From: JADJLQ01 sp034439915
GTDB taxonomy: Bacteria > Bacteroidota > Bacteroidia > Chitinophagales > Saprospiraceae
Assembly (NCBI GenBank): GCA_034439915.1
Contig: JAWXBI010000128.1
Coordinates: 1-24,521, forward strand
Length of the DNA: 24,521 nucleotides
Direction: 5' to 3'
Below the pieces are notes generated by a model that saw only the letters and a program-made list of their open reading frames with translations, was not told the DNA's origin and ran no database searches. How positions within the stretch are numbered: position 1 is the first letter of the stretch; each line of letters opens with the position of its first letter. The position numbers and the translations under genes are program-made. This document shows positions 18,290 to 24,521 of the stretch, piece by piece.

Positions 18290-18436
18290 CGGGGGGTATG
18301 AAATTAATTGCAAAATATTAAATTTTATTAAGATGTGTTACTTATTATGAGACAACGTTTTATATTTAATTTTTATATATTAATTTATTCAATCTGTATT
18401 TTGTTTACCCTCCGGGCATTTACCGGGACTTCCGTC

Positions 18437-18444
18437 TATCTTTG
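18437..18444 (+). promoter_or_regulatory. -7 promoter element of rnpB
   Basis: TATCTTTG is an exact TAnnTTTG element. It ends 7 nt before the predicted 5' end of the RNase P RNA, the right distance for a transcription start. No convincing -33 TTTG is seen at 19-20 bp upstream. Confidence 0.75.
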
Positions 18445-18451
18445 TCCTAAT

Positions 18452-18850
18452 GCAGGTCGATCTATCGCTGCGGGATTTTATCCCGGGGAGGAAAGTCCGG
18501 ACAACGCAGGGCAGCACACCACGTAACGCGTGGGTTCCGGATTTTTCCGGAAACAGAAAGTGTCACAGAAAATTACCGCCGCGGGTGAAACCTCGCGGTA
18601 AGGGTGAAAATGTGCGGTAAGAGCGCACACAGCTATTTTGTAAAAAATAACTGGGATAAACCTTGTGAGTTGAAATGTCATGTAAACCCTGGTTTTTCCC
18701 GGTTTTCCGGGAAACGTTGAGCGGCCCGTTCAATTGAGTAATCATCCAGGGAGGGTAGGCAGCTGGATTTTTAGTTGTGAAACTAAAAACTAGATAAATG
18801 ATAGATATCTCGTTGTAAAACGAGACACAGAATCCGGCTTACAGGCCTGC
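18452..18850 (+). ncRNA. rnpB: RNase P RNA (class A)
   Basis: Catalytic RNA that removes 5' leaders from precursor tRNAs. The 5' universal core GAGGAAAGTCCGGAC is at 18488-18502 and its 3' partner ACAGAATCCGGCTTAC at 18827-18842; together they form P4 and the conserved core. The middle contains the conserved GGGTGAAA...GTGCGGTAAGAGCGCAC block. The 5' GCAGGTC and the 3' GGCCTGC can pair as P1, which sets the ends given here. Length near 400 nt is usual for the phylum. It is followed by a T-rich stretch and a shared terminator. Confidence 0.95.
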
Positions 18851-18864
18851 ATTTTTTAAAGCTT

Positions 18865-18906
18865 CGAGAATCGAGAATCGAGAAGTGAGCTCGCCGCTCG
18901 ATTCTC
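18865..18906. repeat. Tandem 7-mers with an inverted partner
   Basis: CGAGAAT, CGAGAAT and CGAGAAG follow each other at 18865-18885. GAGAATCGAG (18866-18875 and again 18873-18882) is the reverse complement of CTCGATTCTC at 18897-18906, so the segment can fold into two alternative hairpins. It lies between rnpB and the shared terminator. It may be a small dispersed repeat of this genome. Confidence 0.5.
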
Positions 18907-18920
18907 ATAGCTCGCAGCTC

Positions 18921-18958
18921 AAAAAAAAGAGATCTTACTTGCGCAAGACCTCTTTTTT
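18921..18958. terminator. Bidirectional terminator between rnpB and rplY
   Basis: A long stem with one mismatch: A-run plus GAG-A-TCTT (18923-18936) pairs with AAGA-C-CTC plus T-run (18945-18958) around the 8-nt loop ACTTGCGC. It has T residues on the 3' side in both directions and so can end the rnpB transcript and the convergent rplY transcript. Confidence 0.8.
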
Positions 18959-19003
18959 CATCTTTATTAAAAAATATTCGCTTCCTGATTGAGGGAGTGT
19001 GTA

Positions 19004-19684
19004 TTATTTTTTCCCGCCTTCTTTTTTCGGGGCAGCCGCTTTGGGTGCAGCGGCAGGGGTAGCGGCCGCTTTGGCTGGAGTAGCAGTAGCTGCAGCAGCA
19101 GGTGTAGCGGTAGCGCCTGGTTTTTCTTCTTCTTTTAAGGCGCGGGGAATAATCACTCCGGCTACCGGTATGGCGGGGTCAGTGATGACCTTTATGCCTT
19201 CCGGCAATTTGATGTCTTTTACTCTCATGGTAGTACCCAGTTCAATCGCCGTGACATCGACATTAATTTTATTGACCAGGTTTTCAGGGGAACCGCTGAT
19301 TTTAATTTTGCGGATCCTTTGGTTGAGTTTGCCACCGGATTTTACACCTACAGCATATCCTTCGAGATGCACCGGTACTTCAACCACCACTTCTTTACCC
19401 GGGACCAATTCCATAAAATCAATATGATTTATCTGATCAGTGATAGGGTGAAATTGTATTTCTTTTACAAAAACCTTTACCGGGCCGGTGCTGGTATTTA
19501 ATTGAGCAATCCTGAATTCAGGGGTATAAATTAATGCTTTTAACTCAGCAGGCTCTACCGACACGTGGTAGTTTGATTTACCACCATAGACTACACAAGG
19601 TACGAGGGACATTGCCCTGACATCCATAGCCGCTCGGGTTCCGCTCAAATTTCTATCGTGGGCCTTTAATTCAATGATTTGCAT
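19004..19684 (-). CDS. rplY: 50S ribosomal protein L25 (Ctc/TL5 type)
   Basis: Binds 5S rRNA in the large ribosomal subunit. The ATG at 19684 (MQIIELKAHDRNLSG) is chosen over a TTG two codons upstream. The N-terminal L25 domain contains the VPCVVYGG and HIDFMELVPGKEV motifs, and the C-terminal TL5-like beta domain includes VPVHLEGYAVGVKSGGKLNQ and LPEGIKVITDPAIPVAGVI. The last ~38 residues are a low-complexity tail of Ala, Pro, Thr and Lys, which is common in longer L25 proteins of this phylum. The gene follows prs on the same strand with 156 bp between, which includes its own -7 element. Confidence 0.96.
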   Translation of the reverse strand: MQIIELKAHDRNLSGTRAAMDVRAMSLVPCVVYGGKSNYHVSVEPAELKALIYTPEFRIAQLNTSTGPVKVFVKEIQFHPITDQINHIDFMELVPGKEVVVEVPVHLEGYAVGVKSGGKLNQRIRKIKISGSPENLVNKINVDVTAIELGTTMRVKDIKLPEGIKVITDPAIPVAGVIIPRALKEEEKPGATATPAAAATATPAKAAATPAAAPKAAAPKKEGGKK

Positions 19685-19713
19685 AATCAAGCACTAATTT
19701 ATTAATTGGGCGG

Positions 19714-19721
19714 CAAAGATA
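19714..19721 (-). promoter_or_regulatory. -7 promoter element of rplY
   Basis: Read on the minus strand the bases are TATCTTTG, an exact TAnnTTTG. The start codon lies 29 nt downstream, so the leader would be about 20 nt. No clear -33 element. Confidence 0.65.
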
Positions 19722-19840
19722 ATCCAAAATGTATAAAAATCAGGAATTAAAATTTGTTTTGTTTTTTGGCAGACCACAGGAGAAGGAATCCTATCGAAAT
19801 GCAAACAGCTATTTAAAAATAAAAAATATATAGGACGCTG

Positions 19841-20767
19841 TCAATCACTATACAATGCGGCAATGGACCGGTGGTCGTGCACGGTCACAATGGCTTTGGC
19901 AAAGAGTTCAGCGGAAGATAAGACCTTGATTTTTGAACATAGGTTTTTGATGGGCAGGGTATCCGTGACGATCATCTCAGAAATAAATGAATCTTCAATT
20001 TTTTCATAGGCATTCCCGGATAATACCGGATGAGTGCACAATACCTTAACAGATCGGGCGCCTTTTTCTTTCAGTGCTTCTGCGGCAAAACAAAGAGTGC
20101 CGGCGGTATCTACAATGTCATCTACCAGGATGACATCTTTGTCATCTACATCGCCGATAACCGTCATTGAATTCACCTCATTGGGTTTAGCGCGTGATTT
20201 ATCGCAGATCACCAAGTCCGTATTAAATGATTTGGCATAATTCCGCGCCCGTTTTACCCCTCCAACATCAGCGCACGCAAATAGGGAATTTTCCAGGGAT
20301 TGTTGTTTCAGAAAGGGTTTGAATATAGCTTCACTTCGCAGGTGATCTACCGGGATATCAAAAAACCCCTGGATTTGATCCGCATGCAAATCCATCGTCA
20401 TGACCCGGTTTGCACCAGCGGTGGAAAGCAGATTGGCAATCAGTTTAGCAGTGATAGGCACCCGGCTTTTATCCTTCCGGTCCTGGCGGGCAAATCCAAA
20501 ATACGGAATCACTGCAGTGATATAATCCGCACTGGCTCTTTTCGCCGTATCGATAAACATCAGGATCTCAAATAAATTATCTACCGGCGCTCCGGTGGAC
20601 TGAATAAAAAATACAAAAGCACCCCGCACAGACTCATTAATGATCGGGTGCATCTCTCCGTCGCTAAACCGCTGCAGGGACATATTGCCCAGGTCTTTTC
20701 CATAGGCGAGCATGATTTTTTCAGATAAATACCTGGATTGAGTGCCTGAAAATATCTTAACTACCAT
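19841..20767 (-). CDS. prs: Ribose-phosphate pyrophosphokinase (PRPP synthetase)
   Basis: Makes 5-phosphoribosyl-1-diphosphate from ribose 5-phosphate and ATP for nucleotide, His and Trp synthesis. At 308 residues it has the usual class I length. Visible motifs: FSDGEMHPIINESVRG (34-49), PYFGFARQDRKDKSR (88-102; flexible loop and ATP site), MDLHADQIQGFFD (125-137; ribose-phosphate and Mg site), ICDKSRAKPNEV (187-198), and the PRPP signature VILVDDIVDTAGT (212-224). The order prs then rplY is a common bacterial arrangement. The -7 element TATCTTTG upstream gives a very short leader. Confidence 0.97.
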   Translation of the reverse strand: MVVKIFSGTQSRYLSEKIMLAYGKDLGNMSLQRFSDGEMHPIINESVRGAFVFFIQSTGAPVDNLFEILMFIDTAKRASADYITAVIPYFGFARQDRKDKSRVPITAKLIANLLSTAGANRVMTMDLHADQIQGFFDIPVDHLRSEAIFKPFLKQQSLENSLFACADVGGVKRARNYAKSFNTDLVICDKSRAKPNEVNSMTVIGDVDDKDVILVDDIVDTAGTLCFAAEALKEKGARSVKVLCTHPVLSGNAYEKIEDSFISEMIVTDTLPIKNLCSKIKVLSSAELFAKAIVTVHDHRSIAALYSD

Positions 20768-20784
20768 GGTTTTGGAATAAGTCT

Positions 20785-20792
20785 CAAAGATA
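20785..20792 (-). promoter_or_regulatory. -7 promoter element of prs
   Basis: Minus-strand TATCTTTG, identical to the elements of rnpB and rplY, 17 nt before the start codon. The leader would be only about 10 nt, consistent with translation without a Shine-Dalgarno site. Confidence 0.65.
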
Positions 20793-20853
20793 ATGAAACA
20801 GCCTTGATTGTGAGGTATTCCTCATTAGGGCCTGTGGCCCGGGCCATCTTCCT

Positions 20854-21579
20854 TTATAACTTCAGTTTTAAGGCCGTGTTCAGCCGTTCAGCCACATTTC
20901 CCCAATCAATGATCTGCAGCATGGAATCCACAAAATCTGATCTTTTGTTTTTGTACTTCAGGTAATAAGCATGTTCCCATACATCCACTACCAGCAGGGG
21001 TATCACTCCCCATTGGGTAAGTTTTTCATGGTTTTCACATTGCAGGATAGTGAGTTGGTCTGAATAAGGTTGGTAACCAAGAATGCCCCATCCGTTGCCA
21101 TCCACATCTTTGCTGGTTTTAGATAAATATTGTTTCAACTTGTCATAGGATCCAAAATCTTTTTCTATCCGTTGAAGCAATTGTCCAGCCGGGTTTGTTT
21201 TTTTATTGGTAAGGTTGGTCCAGAATATCGTATGAAGGATATGGGATGAAAAATGATAGGACAATTTTTTGGTCCAATAATCCACTGTTTCCACATTGTT
21301 TTCATCCAGCGCCTTTCTTATTTTCGTGAGATCATTATTCGCCGCTTTTACTGCACCCCCATGGTGGAACGTATGGTGCAGGTATACCGTTTCTTCATCC
21401 ATATAGGGCTCTAGAAAATTTTTATTGTAGGGTAAAGGCAGATGAAGAAAATTGCCTTCGGCATCGGTGAGTTTATCCAACCCGTTTTGGTCATAATTCC
21501 GGGCTTGCACCGAATCCAGAGGCAATATGGAAGTCATGGACAATACGCCAGTAGCTGACAGAAATTGTTTTCGATTCAT
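20854..21579 (-). CDS. Exported Fe/Mn superoxide dismutase with unusual second shell
   Basis: Converts superoxide to oxygen and hydrogen peroxide. The four metal ligands are visible: H68 (VYLHHTFHHGG), H116 (LHTIFW), D199 and H203 (VVDVWEHAYYLKYKN). The N-terminus NRKQFLSATGVLSMTSILPLD is an export signal with an RK pair close to the Tat consensus, so the enzyme should act outside the cytoplasm. Two normally conserved second-shell residues differ: the gateway tyrosine of the HHxxYV motif is alanine (A76, in HHGGAV), and the position of the MnSOD-type glutamine appears to be histidine (H184 in CENHEKL), as in some Fe enzymes. Metal type cannot be decided. It is a single gene; the 86 bp between it and prs contain hairpin GGGCC-TGT-GGCCC at 20828-20840. 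Confidence 0.9.
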   Translation of the reverse strand: MNRKQFLSATGVLSMTSILPLDSVQARNYDQNGLDKLTDAEGNFLHLPLPYNKNFLEPYMDEETVYLHHTFHHGGAVKAANNDLTKIRKALDENNVETVDYWTKKLSYHFSSHILHTIFWTNLTNKKTNPAGQLLQRIEKDFGSYDKLKQYLSKTSKDVDGNGWGILGYQPYSDQLTILQCENHEKLTQWGVIPLLVVDVWEHAYYLKYKNKRSDFVDSMLQIIDWGNVAERLNTALKLKL

Positions 21580-21933
21580 TTTTATATTATTTTAATTTTG
21601 AACGAAGCGTTCTTTACTATTAAATTGGCTTTCATTCCTATTTATTACAAATAAAATTACAATCGATTCTTCAAATCATTATCAATGCCACTTGTTTTTT
21701 AATCCCAGATACAAGCAACTTGTAGAGTTTCCCATCTAACTTTACACATTGCTCCTGGTGCTGCCCTACAAAGTATCCACCCCGAAAAGTACCTATAAAA
21801 TTTTTCTCAAGTCACTGAGGCCTGTACATAGGTAGTTCTGAATATTGGTTTACAAACTTCGGCTATACAATGTAATAAATCCTTCTATCCCGTAGGATTT
21901 ACTGTTGATAAAAACGTAAAAGGTAAATACGGC

Positions 21934-22083
21934 GTGCCAGGCTTGCCGTAGGTACGCCCTGTCATAAAAAGGTTGTTTTTAAAAAGGTTATTGAAGTATC
22001 CAATCCGATTACAATGTCGGTTTTGAAAATCTATTTACGACTTCATGATTTGCTGGATGCTGTACCTGCGGCAAGCCTGGCAC
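21934..22083. repeat. 22-bp inverted repeat with 106-bp interior
   Basis: Bases 21934-21955 (GTGCCAGGCTTGCCGTAGG plus TAC) and 22062-22083 (reverse complement) match at 21 of 22 positions. The interior has no ORF. No clear target duplication is seen. It may be a small mobile repeat, a remnant of two inverted copies of a dispersed repeat, or part of a structured RNA. Confidence 0.7.
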
Positions 22084-22277
22084 AGGATAGCACGGGTATT
22101 TTTTTTACTAAAATGAGGTGCCTACGGCACAGAACCAATGTTAACCAGGAGTTGCCAATTTTTTAATGTGCCTATGGAATATTTCAAAATCAATCGAACA
22201 AATGCATATAAATAATAATGAATCATTCCCTCATCTACAAATCAATACGACTGTGCTATGTTAAGTTTAATTTGTCC

Positions 22278-22469
22278 AATTTCCCACTGCGACAGCGATA
22301 GCGCTGCGAGCACAACGAGCAAAGACCACAGAGAAGCAACGAAAAATCGGATTGGAGTTGAACGACACAATGTTAATTCGCAGCTTCGCTGCACGCCGCG
22401 CTGCGCTGTCGGTTGCGCTATCGCTGTCGTCGCTCGCGTTGCTCACCGCTTGCTTCTCTCGCTGTGAGA
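22278..22469. mobile_element. MITE-like GC-rich insertion with 10-bp direct repeat
   Basis: TAATTTGTCC occurs just before (22268-22277) and just after (22470-22479) this 192-bp segment, as expected for a target-site duplication. Its ends resemble each other in inverse orientation: TCCCACTGCGACAG (22282-22295) and TCTCACAGCGAGAG (minus strand from 22469) agree at 11 of 14 positions. A perfect 15-bp inverted repeat, CGACAGCGATAGCGC, lies at 22290-22304 and 22415-22429, and a GCAGC-TTC-GCTGC hairpin at 22380-22392. The segment is much richer in GC than its surroundings and encodes no transposase, so it would need help in trans. Confidence 0.5.
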
Positions 22470-22506
22470 TAATTTGTCCGCCATAACAAGCTTAACTTGA
22501 CACTAG

Positions 22507-22713
22507 TTAGATGGAATTAAGCAATGGAGGTTTACTTCGCACAAGCTCTTTAACTTTTTCCGGTGCTGTTTCCAGCTCATCTTGAGTTACTGTTGAAAAG
22601 AGTAAAACAATCTCTTCGTTTCTAAGTCTCTCAAACAAAGGAATCGTATGTTCTGCAAACTCTTCATCAAAGTGTCCACCGAAAACTGAAGTGTCAATAT
22701 AAATTCGCTGCAT
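22507..22713 (-). pseudogene. Truncated PIN-domain (VapC-like) gene
   Basis: The 68 residues start MQRIYIDTSVFGGHFDEEF, a PIN-domain beginning with the first catalytic aspartate in IDTSVFGG and an acidic residue in the TQDELETAPEKV helix. Such ribonucleases are usually 130-160 residues, and the later acidic residues of the active site are missing: the frame stops at 22507 with TAA. The MITE-like element lies 28 bp beyond the stop, so the 3' end may have been lost in a rearrangement. No antitoxin gene is seen on the upstream side. It is probably a non-functional fragment, though a short cassette-type gene is possible. Confidence 0.65.
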
Positions 22714-22738
22714 CAATTAGTCAAAGTTACGAAAAGAG

Positions 22739-22783
22739 GGCTATGCCTATCACCAGGTGATTCTTTGCTGTGACGTCATAGCC
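22739..22783 (-). promoter_or_regulatory. Nested palindromes upstream of the PIN fragment
   Basis: GGCTATG (22739-22745) pairs with CATAGCC (22777-22783), and inside lies the perfect palindrome ATCACC-A-GGTGAT (22749-22761), 36 to 48 nt before the PIN start codon. It could be the operator of a lost toxin-antitoxin pair or part of a recombination site. Confidence 0.4.
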
Positions 22784-22796
22784 TTGTGCATAACAG

Positions 22797-22988
22797 TTAG
22801 GCATTTATGAAGCACTGGAATTTAAAATACAAAATGCTCAGCCTTTGCACTAAGTTAAAATAGAATTCCGAAAGCTCAGTTACTTCCGTCTGCCAGTCTT
22901 TCATAAATACCATGTTGTGCGTTCGTGCTATTTTTCGCATGGTTTCTTTCAATTCTATGGTGTCGTCTAATTTTGTAAATACTACCAC
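22797..22988 (-). CDS. Doubtful small ORF, unknown
   Basis: 63 residues from a GTG that overlaps the stop of the propeller gene (GTGGTAG). The frame is open a few codons further upstream but has no ATG. The sequence (VVFTKLDDTIELKETMRKIA, then HNMVFMKDWQTEVTELSEFY) has a protein-like mix of residues, but I do not recognise it. It may be the C-terminal remnant of a gene cut off by rearrangement, or a coupled small gene. Its TAA stop lies in GCCTAAC, just as the PIN stop lies in ATCTAAC. Confidence 0.3.
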   Translation of the reverse strand: MVVFTKLDDTIELKETMRKIARTHNMVFMKDWQTEVTELSEFYFNLVQRLSILYFKFQCFINA

Positions 22989-24103
22989 GGGCCATTCTGT
23001 TTAACTTGGTAAAACCGATAGCCGTTAAACCGAAAAAGACCTTGTCCAGCGCCCCACCACATATTTCCTGACTTATCTTGAAACATACTTTGAACACAGC
23101 AATTTAAACCGTTAGCAGATGTAAACACAGTAAACGCTTTTGGATTTGGTAAGGGAACGGAAGGGTCAAATCTCGTAGTACTACCCCGGGCTGTAACCCA
23201 AATAATACCCGACTGTTCTATATATATGCCCCAAAATTCAGTTCCACCTAATCCGTCTTTGGGGGTGAACTCTGTAAATGTTTTCCCCTGCCCGACAGAG
23301 TCTCCGGAAAAATGTCGGGACAGGCGGGCGTCATAGTTGCAAATGCCGTTTTTCATAGTAAACCACATATTTCCAGCTTTATCCTGTGCCATGCCTCCCG
23401 CATAATTATCTCCCAAACCTTCCTTTTCTACAATATTGGTAATTGTTTTTCCATCATAGCGAAAGACACCATTTTCAGAAGAAGCAAACCAGATGTTTCC
23501 ACTTTTGTCTTCCATGATGCCAGCAACATTTATAGGAGGAAGCTGTTGAAATAATGAAAAACTTTGACCCCCTTTTTTATCGGCAGATGGGTCATATAGG
23601 AAAACACCGCCATGGGTGCCTACCCAAATAGTACCCGATTTGTCAACAAGGATGCCTTTTCGACTTATATCGATATGGATCAGGCCATCTTTTTGATTAT
23701 AATTTCTAAAGGTCTCACCGTCATATTTATAAACGCCCTGGTCAGTCCCAAACCAAAGATTACCATTTTTATCTTCATTAATAGCATAAACAGTGTTGTT
23801 ATTAAAACCATCAGGATTGGAAAAGTAGGTCAACGTTTTTACATCATACCTCACTACGCCTTCGCCTAAGGTACCAAACCATAAATTCCCTTTCGAATCC
23901 TGAAAAATACTTCGGATATATTGACTGACCAAGGTAGTGTCAAAATCGGGGGCCAAAGCAGCTGCCTTAAAGTTTCTTATTACTGCTGGACTTGGTTTGG
24001 ACGTATTTGGGTCTTTAGGGGTGTCTGTTTTTTCTTGTCCGTTGCAGGAAGTAAAAATTGTCAGAAAGCTAAAAAGTAATATTTTGTTCAATGCCATAAT
24101 CAT
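22982..24103 (-). CDS. Seven-blade Reg_prop propeller lipoprotein
   Basis: Lipoprotein made almost entirely of two-component-regulator propeller repeats. The signal has lipobox FTSC (an ATG at 24097, two codons in, is an equally good start). Seven repeats of the D-K-x-G-N-x-W-F-G-T...G-V-x-x-Y-D-G type can be counted, from DSKGNLWFGT to DKSGNMWWGAGQGLFRFNG, enough for one closed seven-blade beta-propeller. In hybrid two-component sensors this fold senses glycans in the periplasm, but here no membrane helix, kinase or DNA-binding domain follows, and the ending ...KQNGPW looks complete. It may bind a ligand or another protein at the outer membrane. No operon partner is certain. Confidence 0.85.
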   Translation of the reverse strand: MIMALNKILLFSFLTIFTSCNGQEKTDTPKDPNTSKPSPAVIRNFKAAALAPDFDTTLVSQYIRSIFQDSKGNLWFGTLGEGVVRYDVKTLTYFSNPDGFNNNTVYAINEDKNGNLWFGTDQGVYKYDGETFRNYNQKDGLIHIDISRKGILVDKSGTIWVGTHGGVFLYDPSADKKGGQSFSLFQQLPPINVAGIMEDKSGNIWFASSENGVFRYDGKTITNIVEKEGLGDNYAGGMAQDKAGNMWFTMKNGICNYDARLSRHFSGDSVGQGKTFTEFTPKDGLGGTEFWGIYIEQSGIIWVTARGSTTRFDPSVPLPNPKAFTVFTSANGLNCCVQSMFQDKSGNMWWGAGQGLFRFNGYRFYQVKQNGPW

Positions 24104-24347
24104 AATTTTTATTGTTTTAAATTTTTGATATGTTCCATGTTTTTAATGTCACCCTGCATAATGCAAAACGGGGCGTATTCGAGCTATGGCCTATCTCGGC
24201 ACGACCCACCCTAAGAAAAAAACCAGCAGGAAAATCCGCGAGGATTTTCCGAAGCAGCTCTAACCAAGGCATAGCTTATATACATTGCTGTACAGCATAT
24301 TTATTTCTTTAGATCCTTCTTCTTTATGTTCCTGCGCTAACATAGAA
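24104..24347. other. Intergenic stretch with a strong hairpin
   Basis: No gene. A perfect 9-bp stem GGAAAATCC/GGATTTTCC (24229-24237 and 24242-24250) closes a GCGA loop. An outer arm AGCTATG (24182-24188) faces CATAGCT (24270-24276). On the minus strand a run of seven T begins 6 nt after the stem, so it may terminate the minus-strand gene at the right edge, although it lies 98 bp past its stop and the gap before the T-run is unusual. Confidence 0.45.
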
Positions 24348-24521
24348 CTACTTTTCTTTTAAGTATACAATATGGTAATCTTTTTTTGTGTTAGTACTAA
24401 ATCCACTAAGGATTAATGTGTCATGAGTGATTTCCAGTTTTTCACATCTTTCCGCTTCTGGTAATGATAAAATGATATCTCCCGAATTTAAATTCTTTAT
24501 ATTATTAGCGTTGAATAGACA
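24348..24521 (-). CDS. C-terminal end of an unknown protein (5' partial)
   Basis: The minus strand is open from the right edge to a TAG at 24348, giving 57 residues without any ATG, so the gene begins outside the window. The sequence includes NLNSGDIILSLPEAERCEKL and ITHDTLILSGFSTNTKKDYH and ends IVYLKEK. The pattern of alternating hydrophobic residues suggests beta strands. I do not recognise the family. It is upstream of the propeller gene on the same strand but about 245 bp away, so an operon is uncertain. Confidence 0.55.
   Translation of the reverse strand, partial: CLFNANNIKNLNSGDIILSLPEAERCEKLEITHDTLILSGFSTNTKKDYHIVYLKEK

Larger units (their letters stand above)
21580..22506. other. 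Gene-poor, repeat-rich intergenic stretch
   Basis: No convincing gene in either strand over about 930 bp. It contains a perfect 8-bp hairpin stem TAAATCCT/AGGATTTA (21876-21901, 10-nt loop), the long inverted repeat at 21934-22083, the palindrome GTGCC-TAC-GGCAC (22118-22130), and the MITE-like element at 22278-22469. The core CCGTAGG/CCTACGG recurs at about 21890, 21946 and 22121. This looks like a landing zone for small non-coding repeats. Confidence 0.6.

Noticed and set aside
18999..19427. 142-codon plus-strand ORF opposite rplY
   Set aside because: Its Ala/Gly/Val-rich start is the antisense reading of the low-complexity L25 tail.
20811..20840. Intrinsic terminator for the superoxide dismutase gene
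   Set aside because: TGAGG-TATT-CCTCA and GGGCC-TGT-GGCCC stems are present but no T-run follows on the minus strand.
22268..22479. CRISPR array
   Set aside because: The repeats are inverted and of unequal spacing, with no regular direct repeat/spacer pattern and no cas genes.
22876..23097. 73-codon minus-strand ORF overlapping the propeller end
   Set aside because: It lies mostly in a shifted frame of the propeller gene and the adjoining small ORF and has no coherent features.

Overview
The window looks like chromosomal DNA of a Bacteroidota species, probably from the Saprospiria/Chitinophagia side, although the sequence does not fix the genus. The evidence is a SusC/SusD pair, a C-terminal type IX secretion (type B, gliding-associated) sorting domain, several short lipoprotein signals, start codons without Shine-Dalgarno sequences, and three exact copies of the Bacteroidota -7 promoter element (TAnnTTTG, each time TATCTTTG).

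Layout, left to right. (1) 1-1985: the 3' part of a very large SprB-repeat surface adhesin. (2) 2347-9508: a small polysaccharide utilisation locus on the plus strand: SusC porin, SusD lipoprotein, LamG-type lipoprotein, a strong internal terminator, then a lipoprotein glycoside hydrolase of the glucoamylase-like (PF10091/GH144) type. (3) 9777-15187: a tightly packed five-gene plus-strand operon: exported amidohydrolase/deacetylase, sorbosone-dehydrogenase-like propeller lipoprotein with a C-terminal cytochrome c, Tat-signal RidA, Tat-signal SelA/DgaE-like PLP enzyme, and a CBM9-like protein. A pair of 16-bp direct repeats 32 bp apart sits next to its promoter. (4) 15206-18289, minus: a large multi-membrane NtrY-like histidine kinase, convergent with the operon. 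(5) 18452-18850: the RNase P RNA gene. (6) 19004-21579, minus: ribosomal protein L25, PRPP synthetase, and an exported Fe/Mn superoxide dismutase with altered second-shell residues. (7) 21580-22800: a gene-poor, repeat-rich stretch with a long inverted repeat, a MITE-like insertion with a 10-bp direct repeat, and a truncated PIN-domain gene. (8) 22797-24521, minus: a doubtful small ORF, a seven-blade two-component-regulator-type propeller lipoprotein, and the C-terminal end of an unknown gene at the edge.

How the genes may work together. The PUL genes would bind, import and cut a glucan at the cell surface; beta-1,2-glucan is a guess from the enzyme family. The second operon is the most interesting part. 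Its enzymes form a chemically sensible set for oxidising a sugar or amino sugar, removing an N-acyl group, eliminating ammonia with a PLP enzyme and clearing the resulting enamine/imine with RidA. Four of the five proteins carry export signals, which would place the pathway in the periplasm. This is inference from families and signals, not a demonstrated pathway.
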